64,000 nucleotides of DNA, taken from Pseudoalteromonas luteoviolacea. GTDB taxonomy: Bacteria > Pseudomonadota > Gammaproteobacteria > Enterobacterales > Alteromonadaceae. Positions 37,998 through 46,736 of this stretch are shown one piece after another; position 1 is the stretch's first letter, and each line of letters begins with the position of its first letter. Position numbers and translations under genes: made by a program. The DNA lies in contig NZ_MAUJ01000013.1 in NCBI RefSeq assembly GCF_001696455.1, forward strand, positions 49,809-113,808, in the 5' to 3' direction. The notes under the pieces are model-generated. The model saw nothing but the letters and a program-made list of their open reading frames with translations. It did no database searches and was not told where the DNA came from.

Positions 37998-38071
37998 ACC
38001 TAGGCCAAACCTAACATGGCGTTGGCTGTAATAATGTGTAATAACACGCTTCAATCTCACTGACTAAATTT

Positions 38072-38108
38072 AAAGCTAGGGTGCTGACAGTGTGCGCAGC
38101 TTTTTTAT
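38072..38108 (+). terminator. Possible terminator after the PepSY gene
   Basis: AAAGCT and AGCTTT arms around an imperfect GC-rich loop are followed by TTTTTTATTT. The stem is weak; the T-run is the main support. Confidence 0.4.
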
Positions 38109-38130
38109 TTCTCTGAGCGTGAGGTGCTCC

Positions 38131-38607
38131 ATGTTGAACTCACAATCCGGTATTCAAGGCTTGTTCCTTGCAAACTTTTTATTAGGTTATAAATCCAATG
38201 AGCAGGTGCATTTCAATATTTCCCTGCTCGTGTATGTACGAAATAAAACGATTTCTGGGCGCGGTAAAGTGTTTATTCCTTCAGCTTCAGAACAAGATGT
38301 TATTTCTAATCTCTACGGCGAATTTCACTATCAACGAGCGGCAGAAAAGTGCTATATCGTACTGGATTTATTAGGGCATCAACCCTGCTTAGGGATGCCG
38401 CCAACCTGTAAAACCACCCACAATACCAAATTAAACATACTGCTTGATGATAACTGGCAAGTGGGTGAAGCTGGCTTAAGTTACATTGACCCTATCACAC
38501 AGGATTGGCAAACCATTGACCAATTACCTGTAAAACAAGTGGACCACAGTAATATCGCAGATCTGTCGCAACTTGCCATCCAAGTCAAACATGCCCACAA
38601 ACACTAA
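38131..38607 (+). CDS. Hypothetical protein, possibly DUF1842-like
   Basis: 158 residues with no signal peptide. The pattern GLFLANFLLG, followed by alternating beta strands (FNISLLVYVRNKTISGRG), resembles DUF1842 proteins, but I hold this loosely. It contains three Cys, two in CLGMPPTC. ATG 38131 has GAGGTG 6 bases upstream; the longer frame would begin inside a terminator-like hairpin. Its 3' end overlaps the convergent AhpD-like gene by 4 bases. Confidence 0.7.
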   Translation: MLNSQSGIQGLFLANFLLGYKSNEQVHFNISLLVYVRNKTISGRGKVFIPSASEQDVISNLYGEFHYQRAAEKCYIVLDLLGHQPCLGMPPTCKTTHNTKLNILLDDNWQVGEAGLSYIDPITQDWQTIDQLPVKQVDHSNIADLSQLAIQVKHAHKH

Positions 38608-39017
38608 AAATTCAAGCCTATGGCAATACGGTTCCAACTATTAATTTGCAAAGTAATGGCAATAACAGCAAGACATTGCTTTTCATCTAGTTGGGTTTTA
38701 TCAAGCTCAGTTAACGGCTTTACGTCGGTAACTTGCTTGGCAAGTCGCAACGCTGACGCTTCAAACTCAGGCAATGGTGCCAGATCAGACTCTGCAATTG
38801 CAGCATGAAACCGCGTAAATTGCGCGTGACTGGTGGTGTCTTTTAGCGCATCTTCATGCATGATCTGGCAGTACTGACACCCATTTAATTGCGATATATA
38901 AAGCCGGATCAAATGCACCGTTGATGCAGGCAAACACTGTTCAGCCTGCACACTCAAACCACCTAATGCGGTGTGAATATAAGGGTATTGGGTAAGTAAG
39001 TGAGATTGTGAAATCAT
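38604..39017 (-). CDS. AhpD-like carboxymuconolactone decarboxylase family protein
   Basis: 137 residues, all helical. The redox motif C47QYC50QIMH54 (CxxCxxxH) is the AhpD/CMD signature, followed by an EDAL helix. Such proteins are alkylhydroperoxidase-like antioxidants or carboxymuconolactone decarboxylase relatives; the intact CxxC favours redox activity. It is cytoplasmic with no signal peptide, likely a single gene, and its start is 58 bases before an AT-rich promoter region shared with nothing obvious. Confidence 0.85.
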   Translation of the reverse strand: MISQSHLLTQYPYIHTALGGLSVQAEQCLPASTVHLIRLYISQLNGCQYCQIMHEDALKDTTSHAQFTRFHAAIAESDLAPLPEFEASALRLAKQVTDVKPLTELDKTQLDEKQCLAVIAITLQINSWNRIAIGLNF

Positions 39018-39117
39018 TTTAAGCTCCTTATTTATATTTAATAAAGAGCGTAAGCTTTGCCGCAGTTAAAAAATTGGATATTTACGACATTCATGTCACT
39101 TTTAGTATATTAAAAAG

Positions 39118-39612
39118 TTACGTCGCTGATTTTACTGTTCCCATTGGCGTTGCCAAAATAATAATGATGGCACCCATCATGATAGCCACATCAGCGACAT
39201 TAAAAATACCGGTGCGCAAAGAACCCACCCCGACATTAATAAAGTCAATCACAGCCCCTTGATTCACAATGCGGTCAATGAGGTTACCCAAACCGCCAGC
39301 AAATATCAGCGAGAGTGATGTGAGCTGAAGCCGAGTTAAATCCCGAGTTCTCAGCATGTACCCCATCAACGCCATTAAAAAAAACCCTACCGCAACAACA
39401 AACAACCACGTTCTCTCAGTGGGTGTGAAGTTGGCACCAAAGCTTAGAAAAACGCCCAAATTTTCGGTGTAACCAATTCTGATTAAATCACCCCAGTAGC
39501 TTGTCATTTGCCATGCCACCAAATAATCACTTGCCCACCATTTGGTGCCTTGGTCGATAAGCAAGCACATTGCACATACCAACAAGATGTGCACCGCCTT
39601 ATTGTCAGTCAT
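39118..39612 (-). CDS. lspA: Signal peptidase II (prolipoprotein signal peptidase)
   Basis: 164 residues with four TMs. The catalytic Asp pair is visible in GGLGNLIDRI and FNVADVAIMMG, and the N-terminal DQGTKWW motif is present. ATG 39612 follows GGGGAC; the longer frame from 39654 adds non-conserved residues. The usual partners ribF, ileS and fkpB are absent, so this is probably a second copy beside a housekeeping lspA elsewhere. It cleaves lipoprotein signal peptides in the inner membrane. Confidence 0.88.
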   Translation of the reverse strand: MTDNKAVHILLVCAMCLLIDQGTKWWASDYLVAWQMTSYWGDLIRIGYTENLGVFLSFGANFTPTERTWLFVVAVGFFLMALMGYMLRTRDLTRLQLTSLSLIFAGGLGNLIDRIVNQGAVIDFINVGVGSLRTGIFNVADVAIMMGAIIIILATPMGTVKSAT

Positions 39613-39735
39613 TGTTATGTCCCCGTTGCTCAGTACTTCACTATAAAAAGCCATTGGTGAACATAAAATGACAAACAGATAAACCCCAGAATAATTTTAT
39701 TATTTACTTATAAATCAAACCATTAAATTTACAAA

Positions 39736-39771
39736 GCGCGCCATCTTGAAGCGATTTTCAAGTCTGCGCGC
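39736..39771 (-). terminator. Bipartite hairpin after a chemoreceptor gene
   Basis: Two nested arms, GCGCGC...GCGCGC and CTTGAA...TTCAAG, separated by small internal loops, lie 19 bases past the stop of the minus-strand chemoreceptor. On that strand TTTGTAAATTT follows, giving a modest terminator. Confidence 0.65.
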
Positions 39772-39789
39772 TATTTAAGGTCATTATTA

Positions 39790-41481
39790 TCAGGTCACAA
39801 AGCGGTTAAAGTTGGTATGTAAATCAATAATCCTTTTCGCAATATTCTGGTTTGCATCGGCGGTTTCACTCGCCCCTTGTGCGGTTTCTTTGGCCAGCTC
39901 ATTAATGTTGTTGATATTTTTATCTATATCAACCGCAACCATGGACTGCTGCTCTGTTGCCGTGGCAATTTGCGTGTTCAAATCATTGATTTGCTCTATC
40001 GCACCTGAGGCTTCATCGAGCATGGTCTGGGTTTTTTCACTCTTTTCAAAGCAGTTATGGGCACTCACTTTACCTTTTTCCATGCTGTTAACCACTTTGT
40101 TCGCCTCTGTTTTTAAGCGGTCTAACAAGTCTTGAATATCAGCGGTGGATGATTGCGTACGAGTCGCTAAGGTTCTTACCTCGTCGGCTACCACAGCAAA
40201 CCCTCGGCCACTTTCACCCGCACGCGCGGCCTCTATCGCGGCGTTTAATGCCAATAGGTTAGTTTGCTCAGAGATGCTTTGAATGGCCTCTAACACCGAG
40301 CTGATATTATTGGTTTCTTCCACCAGCTCCGCGATGTCATCTGAGGCAAGATTGAGCTCAGAAACGAGGTTTTCAATTATTTGATTGGTCTGGGTGGCGA
40401 TTTGTTTGCCCGTTTGTACCTTTTCACGTACTTTCGCGGTGGCTTCTGCGGCATGTGCGGTACTTTTTGACATGTCTTGGGTTGTAGTGGTCATCTCATA
40501 GACCGCAGCGGCGACCATTTCGGTCTGGTTTTTTTGCTCCGTGACACTTTTTTCAGTTTGACGCATCACACTCATCGCTAATTCCGACGAGTCACCTAAA
40601 CTGCGCACGACATCATTGGTACTCATGATGGTTGCACGCAAGCCACTTATAAATTTATTAAACTCGCGCGCCATCACCCCCGTTTCGTCTTTTGCCGACT
40701 CATCTAACATGACCGTCAAATCACCGTCTCCACTTGCCACCGACTTCAAGCGCGCAATAAGCCCGTCGATTGGGGTAGTGATAGAGCGACTAATGATAAA
40801 GGCCGCCGCCAGTGCCACGAGTAATGCGCCAATCGCTGCAATCGAAATCAGCTTGATCGCTAAAATTTCGTCTTGCTCTGCTTTTAAGGTGGCTTTTTGC
40901 GTAAACGCTTGTACGTTTGCCAGTACCGCGATGAGTTCCTCTTTCAGTTGATCTTCTTCTGCTTCAATTTTTTTAGCCATTGGCATCAGCTCCAAAATGG
41001 TCTGATTGGGCAGTTGATTTAGCAGCTGCTTAAGATCTTGGGTGGCTTGAGCATAGTGTTTTGTGATGACTTTAAGTTCTTGCTGCACTTCGCGAAACTT
41101 GCTGGCAGCCTCTTCAGAATGCGCCATCGTAATGGCTTGTGCTGAAAACGCCGTGGTGTCGTCAATTTCTTTTTCCACTTTTGTCATCGAAGAGAGCAGT
41201 TTCTGAGACAGTTGCTGTACTTTACTGTCATAACCAGGTGCACCGCTGTCTGACAAAGATTTATACAACAGTAATCGTTCAAATAATATGGCTTGCTCTA
41301 GTTGATGTTCGGTGATTTGCGTAAGAAAGTTATTCAATGGAATATCTTCCTCTGCAATATCAATTAGCTCATATCCTATCTTGGCCATTTGTACCAAAGC
41401 AATGGCACTGACGAGCAAAAGCATGCCAAGTTGCACCGCAGCCATTAGGTAGATACGTTTAGCAATACTGAGATGGTTCAT
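39790..41481 (-). CDS. Methyl-accepting chemotaxis protein (downstream of BLUF gene)
   Basis: 563 residues. TM1 (about 10-32) precedes a mainly helical periplasmic sensor of four-helix-bundle type (about 35-190, Leu/Gln-rich), TM2 (about 210-232), HAMP and a signalling domain with tip ISEQTNLLALNAAIEAARAG. ATG 41481 is preferred to the in-frame GTG at 41487, although AAGG spacing allows either. It starts 44 bases after the BLUF gene stop, so co-transcription is likely. No C-terminal CheR-binding pentapeptide is seen (ends HTNFNRFVT). Confidence 0.9.
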   Translation of the reverse strand: MNHLSIAKRIYLMAAVQLGMLLLVSAIALVQMAKIGYELIDIAEEDIPLNNFLTQITEHQLEQAILFERLLLYKSLSDSGAPGYDSKVQQLSQKLLSSMTKVEKEIDDTTAFSAQAITMAHSEEAASKFREVQQELKVITKHYAQATQDLKQLLNQLPNQTILELMPMAKKIEAEEDQLKEELIAVLANVQAFTQKATLKAEQDEILAIKLISIAAIGALLVALAAAFIISRSITTPIDGLIARLKSVASGDGDLTVMLDESAKDETGVMAREFNKFISGLRATIMSTNDVVRSLGDSSELAMSVMRQTEKSVTEQKNQTEMVAAAVYEMTTTTQDMSKSTAHAAEATAKVREKVQTGKQIATQTNQIIENLVSELNLASDDIAELVEETNNISSVLEAIQSISEQTNLLALNAAIEAARAGESGRGFAVVADEVRTLATRTQSSTADIQDLLDRLKTEANKVVNSMEKGKVSAHNCFEKSEKTQTMLDEASGAIEQINDLNTQIATATEQQSMVAVDIDKNINNINELAKETAQGASETADANQNIAKRIIDLHTNFNRFVT

Positions 41482-41524
41482 ACACACGACGCCTTATTTT
41501 ATTGAGTGGCACTTACTCAGGCAC

Positions 41525-41941
41525 TCAACATGTTTTAAAATAGCAAAGTAACTGCACCGAAAACTCCGGGTGACTTTGCAAAAATGCGTACTTATCGTCC
41601 TGAGTTAAAAACTCCGAAAACCCGTCTTCATCGCGCATCTTTTTACTATTTAAGCACTTGAACCCCATTTTCCAGTGAGCAAATACCCGCTCTGGTACAG
41701 CTTGCTCGTGCAATTTATTGATGCGCTCATGACGAGGGTCTTTTGATATCACTTCAAACAGAGCCCGAACTTCCTCTTTTTTGCCTTCCAACAGCTGAAT
41801 AAAGGTGCCTCTGCCATCATAAAGCAGCAGGCCTGTGATTCCGTTAGCGACATTGCGCTGGCGAAATTTATTCATCATTTTGGCTAGTTCTAATTCTGTA
41901 TGACGCTTTTTTGCTTTACTGATATAAACTAGCTGAAACAT
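41525..41941 (-). CDS. BLUF-domain blue-light photoreceptor
   Basis: 138 residues: a single BLUF domain plus a short two-helix cap, with no attached effector. The FAD-site residues are in place: Tyr6 (FQLVYIS), Asn30 (RQRN), Gln49 (FIQLLEG), and Trp90/Met92 in FAHWKMG. NGITGLLLYDGRG is the family core. Short BLUF proteins (PixD-like) signal through partner proteins. It lies between two chemoreceptor genes on the same strand, 126 bases after one and 44 before the other, so its partner may be a chemotaxis protein. This is inference. Confidence 0.93.
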   Translation of the reverse strand: MFQLVYISKAKKRHTELELAKMMNKFRQRNVANGITGLLLYDGRGTFIQLLEGKKEEVRALFEVISKDPRHERINKLHEQAVPERVFAHWKMGFKCLNSKKMRDEDGFSEFLTQDDKYAFLQSHPEFSVQLLCYFKTC

Positions 41942-42067
41942 GAATTAACACTCCGCACGATATCGTTTTAACGGCTTTACTCAGACTTTAGTTCTTAATA
42001 CGCCTTTTAACGTCTAGCACACTGCCTTTTAAAATACCAAGTGTGTATTAAAATCAGTGACTAGCAT

Positions 42068-43711
42068 TTAGCGCACCTTAAAAAAGCTAATTGCACTGTG
42101 CATCCCCGCAGACAACGCATCTAATTTTTGGGTCGCATTGCGATTGGTTTCAGTCACTTCAATGGCATTATCTGACATCGCAGAAATTGAACTCATTGCA
42201 TCAGACACTTCGGAAATTGCACTGACTTGCTCAGCACTGGCCTGCACAACTTCACGTACCCGCTGCAGTGAATCACTGGCTTGCGCATCAATACTTTGCA
42301 ATAGCTCTGTTGCCTCTTGGATAAGGGCCTTACCATTTTCAACTTGCGGCTGTGTTTGCTCCATGGCCTCTACTGATGCCGAGGTTTCTTTTTGGATCTC
42401 GCCGATCATGGCCTCAATTTGTGCGGTCGCTTCGCCGGTGCGCTTGGCAAGCTGCCTCACTTCATCCGCAACCACAGCAAATCCACGTCCAGACTCACCG
42501 GCACGAGCTGCTTCTATTGCCGCATTGAGCGCGAGCAAGTTTGTCTGTTCAGAAATCCCACTAATCACATTGGCGATTCCGCCGATTTGCTCAGTATTGG
42601 CTTCTAACTTTTTAATTTGTGCCACGGTGGCATTAACAGTGTCGGCTATACGGACAATTTCGGAGGCACTTGCCGCGATGGCGTCTCGCCCTTTATCTGC
42701 AAATTGTACGGTAGACTCTGAATTTTCTTCCGTTTTGGTGGTCAGCTCGCTGACGTGATCGATGCTACTGCGCAAATGCTCCAACCGGGCAACGGTTTGT
42801 TGCGTCAAGGTCGCTTGTTGCTGAGCCGCTGCATGTATATCGTCTGAGCCGGATGACACAACCTTAGCTTGCTCTGCTAGATCCGATGCACCGCCCACGA
42901 CATTAGAAACAATTTCGGTTAACTGTAATTTCATTTCAAACAGCTTTGCCAACATACTGTTGGGGTAATCAGTGGCCATATGCTGGGTTAAGTCTCCCTG
43001 CGCAATGGACGACAATGCACGCTCAGCTTGGCGGACCTCACCGCCCAGTGCCTCTCTGATACTTTTTGCAATCATAAGCCCGATAAACACACTCACAGCA
43101 ATCGCCAACAAGGTTGCAGCAATCATAAATTGTGCGAACCCGCCTGCTACATCTCGCGCTTCTGGGGTCGCCAATTGGTTTGCTTCTTCTTGGTAGTCAA
43201 TAAATTCATTGATGCGTGCAAGCCAAGTGATAAATGCCGGGCGCGCTTGATGCAACACCATATCGTCCACTTCTTTCCCTGCACGCTTAAGTGCGATGAT
43301 CTCTTCCACAAGCGGCCGTGTCGTCACTTTAATGTCTTCAATGCTTTTCAAAATGCGGCGTTCTTGATCATTGAATGGCACCCCTCGCGACTTCATCTGC
43401 GCCATGCTATTTTCTGCTTCCACGTAAAAGCGCTTTAATTGCATGATTTCTTGCTCAAACTCACTGAGCTCAGTGGTTGAATTGGTAATCGCAACATCCC
43501 GAATGGCAATGGCGGTGTCGTGAACGCTGCCCCTAAAGTTAATGGCATAGCGCTGTTTCACCGAGTTGACGTCGGTCATTTGTGCCAAGGTGTCATCAAT
43601 GAAGTTAACGTCTTTGATCCCAATTCCCGTCAGCAATATCATCAAGCACAATATCGCACCATAACCAACAGACAGTCTCTGTCGTATTGTGAGCCCAGCT
43701 AGAAAATTCAT
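42068..43711 (-). CDS. Methyl-accepting chemotaxis protein with four-helix-bundle sensor
   Basis: 547 residues. TM1 (about 10-32) is followed by a 4HB_MCP-type periplasmic helical domain (about 35-190), TM2 (190-212), HAMP (EALGGEVRQAERALSSIAQGDL) and a signalling domain with ISEQTNLLALNAAIEAARAG. AAGGTG precedes the ATG. It is the first gene of the chemoreceptor-BLUF-chemoreceptor run. The ligand is unknown; 4HB receptors often sense small or weak ligands or energy state. Confidence 0.92.
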   Translation of the reverse strand: MNFLAGLTIRQRLSVGYGAILCLMILLTGIGIKDVNFIDDTLAQMTDVNSVKQRYAINFRGSVHDTAIAIRDVAITNSTTELSEFEQEIMQLKRFYVEAENSMAQMKSRGVPFNDQERRILKSIEDIKVTTRPLVEEIIALKRAGKEVDDMVLHQARPAFITWLARINEFIDYQEEANQLATPEARDVAGGFAQFMIAATLLAIAVSVFIGLMIAKSIREALGGEVRQAERALSSIAQGDLTQHMATDYPNSMLAKLFEMKLQLTEIVSNVVGGASDLAEQAKVVSSGSDDIHAAAQQQATLTQQTVARLEHLRSSIDHVSELTTKTEENSESTVQFADKGRDAIAASASEIVRIADTVNATVAQIKKLEANTEQIGGIANVISGISEQTNLLALNAAIEAARAGESGRGFAVVADEVRQLAKRTGEATAQIEAMIGEIQKETSASVEAMEQTQPQVENGKALIQEATELLQSIDAQASDSLQRVREVVQASAEQVSAISEVSDAMSSISAMSDNAIEVTETNRNATQKLDALSAGMHSAISFFKVR

Positions 43712-43914
43712 TAATTCACCTTTTTGTCACATCCGCTCTGTAAATTTAGGTCCGATCAGCATTGGGCGCCAATTATCAGTGCGGTAAAATTATGTTTATT
43801 TTAGTCATTATCCCTAACTAGACCCTACTCCTCACCAATTACTCACGCAATATTTCAACCAAACTTTAAATAATTTATTACTTGAAGTTCAGAACCACAA
43901 CGCGATAACATTAA

Positions 43915-43929
43915 TAATAATCATTATCA
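43915..43929. promoter_or_regulatory. Fur box upstream of the CxxC-plug TonB receptor
   Basis: TAATAATCATTATCA fits the 7-1-7 Fur consensus at every fixed position but one. It ends 15 bases before the GTG start of the receptor. Confidence 0.85.
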
Positions 43930-43944
43930 TTAAAATAAATTGAA

Positions 43945-46068
43945 GTGAATTACTCTAACCTGTATTTATCTAAAGCCATTATCGCCACAACTTTACTCGC
44001 ATCACCAATCGTTTATGCTAAAAACCAAGAACAAAGTTTGGAGCATATTGAGGTTCAAGGGGTGCAGTCACGATTACAAGCTCGCGGCATCCTAAAAGAC
44101 AGCATCGCTAAAACTGAGCTTATCGATGCCCAGCAGCTAAAAAACATGCAAGCGGCAAACCTCAGTGAGGCCATTGATAAAGCGCTGGGTATTCGGGTCT
44201 CTAATGAATGCTCCATGTGTGGTGCAAAACGCATTATGATCAATGGTATGAAAGGTGAGCACACCAATGTATTGGTTGATGGTATCCCCCTGCACACGAT
44301 GCTCTCTGGATTCTATGGCATGGACAGCGTTGCAACTGCCGGTATCGGAACCATAGAGATCGCACGCGGTGCGGGCGCTTCACTCACTGCGCCCGAAGCC
44401 ATTGGTGGGACGGTTAACTTGGTCTCTCAAAAGCCGACCAAAAATAGCGCAGAGTTAGACGTTGCCTATGGCAATCAGGATTACCGTAAGCTCTCCATGG
44501 TTGCCATGGGGATAAGCGACGATGAGAAAAGTACGGTTAGTGTCATCGCACAACATGACAGTCGTGCCCAGTTTGATGGTGATAACAATGGTGTAAGTGA
44601 GTCCCCACTATTAGATAATCAGTCATTGGCAGTAACACTTACTCACGATTTCTCTCTAGATACGACGGTCAAGACCCGTTACAGTCGCAGCCAATCTGAG
44701 GTCTTTGGCGGACCGGTTATTGGAGATACCACCAGCTCCATTTCAGAAACACTCTCCAGCGTAAGCAAGGGAGAAGCTGACAATCTATTTGTCGATAATG
44801 ATGTGCGAAATCGCTACATTGGCAACCCGTGGGAAACCGCAGAGTGGGTTGATACCCAGCGCGAAGAATGGCTATTCACCCTACTTCACAGCCTCAATGA
44901 TAACCTCGCGCTGGATGTGAGTTATGCCAATGTTGAACATATACAAGACTCTTTTTACGAAAGCATCGATTACTATGCTGAAGATGACATGCAGTTTGCA
45001 GCTGCAAAGCTCTACTACACGCTGAATAGTCAACACCTGATTACTGTAGGTGTGGATCACCGCGATGAAACCATGCGTAGCCATACCGAGGCACTGGCAA
45101 ATAACCCGCTTTACATGTCAGATAGCTTTGATTACACCGTTTCTGGCTTCTTTATACAAGATACTTACACGCCATCTATCGATTTTGAACTGGCATTGGC
45201 CATACGGTTTGATCAAATCAATGCGGATTTTATTGCCAATCACGCTATTGGTGATGAGATCGATGAAACCTTGGTATCACCGCGCCTTGATGTCCGTTGG
45301 TTCCATCATGAGAATTGGACCTCACGCTTTTCTGTAGGCCAAGGTTATCGAGCGCCACTGTCATTTTTCGAAAGTGACCATGGCATTTTAGATGCAGAGA
45401 AAGGCTACCTAGTAAATGTACACGATGTGGAACGTTCGCTCGGCTACAACTATTCACTCAGTCACACTGCCGACAAGCTGAATGCAACCCTGTCTATTGC
45501 CTACACACAAGTCGATAACCTTGCCTCGCTGACGCATAATGCCGCTGGCACACCCGTATTGGGTCAATTGACTGAACCAGCAGAGGTCTTGGCATGGGAT
45601 TTCGCGATGAGTTATCAGCTTACCCCATCATTGCTAGTAGGCGGCAGCTTTGAAACCTATCAGTACAACGATGTATTTAAGTCTTCATTTGGCATCGCCC
45701 CCACTGAGCAGCGCGCAAGTGTTAATGTGGATTATGAGTTGAACGAGTGGGGCCTCAGTGCAAACTATTTGTTTGTCCCCAGCAGAGATCTGGCCGATTA
45801 CGGCTATGCGGCATTCAATGATCAACAAGCCACACAGGCCAAAGAAACCAAGGTAGGTAGCTACGGCCTGCTCGATTTTAAAGTGACCTATGCACTGAGC
45901 AAGCAAGTTGCACTGTACTTTGGGATCAATAATGCGCTTGACTACAATCAAGCAGCCGATGAAGACACCCCAATCATGTTTGATAATGAAGGGGGTTATG
46001 ACGTCACTTATATATACGCCCCACTGCGCGGTAGGTTAGCTTACGTCGGCTTCGACTATGACTTTTAG
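43945..46068 (+). CDS. TonB-dependent receptor with CxxC motif in the plug
   Basis: 707 residues from a GTG start; no in-frame ATG upstream is possible because a TAA lies 9 bases before. A signal-like N-terminus ends near SPIVYA. The plug has RILKDSIAKTELID-type start, then ECSMCGAKR, INGMKGEHTNVLVDGIPLH and GAGASLTAPEAIGGTVNLV. The barrel ends GRLAYVGFDYDF. The plug CxxC followed by a (I/L)NG-(x)-G motif is shared with a widespread receptor subfamily I recall from Bacteroidetes and proteobacteria; its ligand is not settled. It is Fur-boxed. The next gene, a thioredoxin-fold protein, overlaps its end by 11 bases. Confidence 0.88.
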   Translation: MNYSNLYLSKAIIATTLLASPIVYAKNQEQSLEHIEVQGVQSRLQARGILKDSIAKTELIDAQQLKNMQAANLSEAIDKALGIRVSNECSMCGAKRIMINGMKGEHTNVLVDGIPLHTMLSGFYGMDSVATAGIGTIEIARGAGASLTAPEAIGGTVNLVSQKPTKNSAELDVAYGNQDYRKLSMVAMGISDDEKSTVSVIAQHDSRAQFDGDNNGVSESPLLDNQSLAVTLTHDFSLDTTVKTRYSRSQSEVFGGPVIGDTTSSISETLSSVSKGEADNLFVDNDVRNRYIGNPWETAEWVDTQREEWLFTLLHSLNDNLALDVSYANVEHIQDSFYESIDYYAEDDMQFAAAKLYYTLNSQHLITVGVDHRDETMRSHTEALANNPLYMSDSFDYTVSGFFIQDTYTPSIDFELALAIRFDQINADFIANHAIGDEIDETLVSPRLDVRWFHHENWTSRFSVGQGYRAPLSFFESDHGILDAEKGYLVNVHDVERSLGYNYSLSHTADKLNATLSIAYTQVDNLASLTHNAAGTPVLGQLTEPAEVLAWDFAMSYQLTPSLLVGGSFETYQYNDVFKSSFGIAPTEQRASVNVDYELNEWGLSANYLFVPSRDLADYGYAAFNDQQATQAKETKVGSYGLLDFKVTYALSKQVALYFGINNALDYNQAADEDTPIMFDNEGGYDVTYIYAPLRGRLAYVGFDYDF

Positions 46069-46573
46069 ACACGCATTAACCATGCTCTCTTTGCTAATGG
46101 CATCTTTTTTTAGTGATGCCACGAGTCCTTTTTACGAACTAGAGCTCACACCCTTAACGCCGCACGTTCCTGACTCTTTAGGGTACTATCAAGGTCAGGT
46201 GTTGGCACTCATGCTGATCCAGCCGAATTGTAGCTGGTGTAAAAAGCAGCACAAACTACTACAACAGATGTACGATGCACAGTCACAAGATTGTCAAAAG
46301 TTTTCGGTGTTAATGATGGCAACTGGCGCACAAAAGCGCCAGCTTAAAAGGCTGAAGGCACAGTATCAATCGCAGTTTGCGATGACGAGTTTACCTAATT
46401 CATTGGCTAACTTGCTGGAGAGTAAAAGCACACCACAGTTGTTTATACTCGATTCACAGGGAAATCTCGTCACTTACCATATCGGTTTTATGCCCGAGAC
46501 CTCTCTTCGCACGCACATGGATCCTTTGACGAAGCATGCCACATGCCGCATCAGATCGGCGCTGGTTAGTTAA
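46058..46573 (+). CDS. Secreted thioredoxin-fold protein (CSWC)
   Basis: 171 residues. A signal peptide (about 1-22) precedes a thioredoxin-like domain with C58SWC61 and a likely cis-Pro in KSTPQLFILD. Acidic and aromatic residues precede the redox site (LALMLIQPNCSWC). It is predicted periplasmic. The ATG overlaps the stop region of the TonB receptor by 11 bases, so the pair is translationally coupled. It may keep the plug CxxC, or metal ligands, in the right redox state, which is inference. The end of the gene lies in a hairpin shared with the convergent small ORF. Confidence 0.85.
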   Translation: MTFRHALTMLSLLMASFFSDATSPFYELELTPLTPHVPDSLGYYQGQVLALMLIQPNCSWCKKQHKLLQQMYDAQSQDCQKFSVLMMATGAQKRQLKRLKAQYQSQFAMTSLPNSLANLLESKSTPQLFILDSQGNLVTYHIGFMPETSLRTHMDPLTKHATCRIRSALVS

Positions 46574-46588
46574 CTTTACCTAACCAGC
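46561..46588. terminator. Hairpin spanning the ends of convergent genes
   Basis: A 9-bp perfect stem GCTGGTTAG/CTAACCAGC with a 10-base loop contains the TAA of the thioredoxin gene in its loop and the stop of the minus-strand small ORF in its arm. The tail is TTAAAAACCC, without a strong T-run. Confidence 0.5.
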
Positions 46589-46736
46589 TTAAAAACCCTT
46601 TTGCATCCGCTGTATTTTCAAACGCGATATAGCTCAGGCCATCTTGATGTTTTACCGCCATGCGGCATTTGTTCATAGAGATTGATTGGACCGGCAAAGT
46701 GATCGCCACCTGCTGTCCTTGGTATAAGTAAGACAT
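46566..46736 (-). CDS. Small hypothetical protein (56 residues)
   Basis: An open frame on the minus strand from ATG 46736 to TAA 46566 encodes 56 residues beginning MSYLYQGQQVAITLP, with an AVKHQDGLSYIAFEN beta-like stretch and a terminal helix (ADAKGFLSWLGKVN). Composition is protein-like and soluble, with one Cys. The ribosome site is weak (GAGCG). It overlaps the convergent thioredoxin gene by 8 bases. No family is recognised. Confidence 0.5.
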   Translation of the reverse strand: MSYLYQGQQVAITLPVQSISMNKCRMAVKHQDGLSYIAFENTADAKGFLSWLGKVN

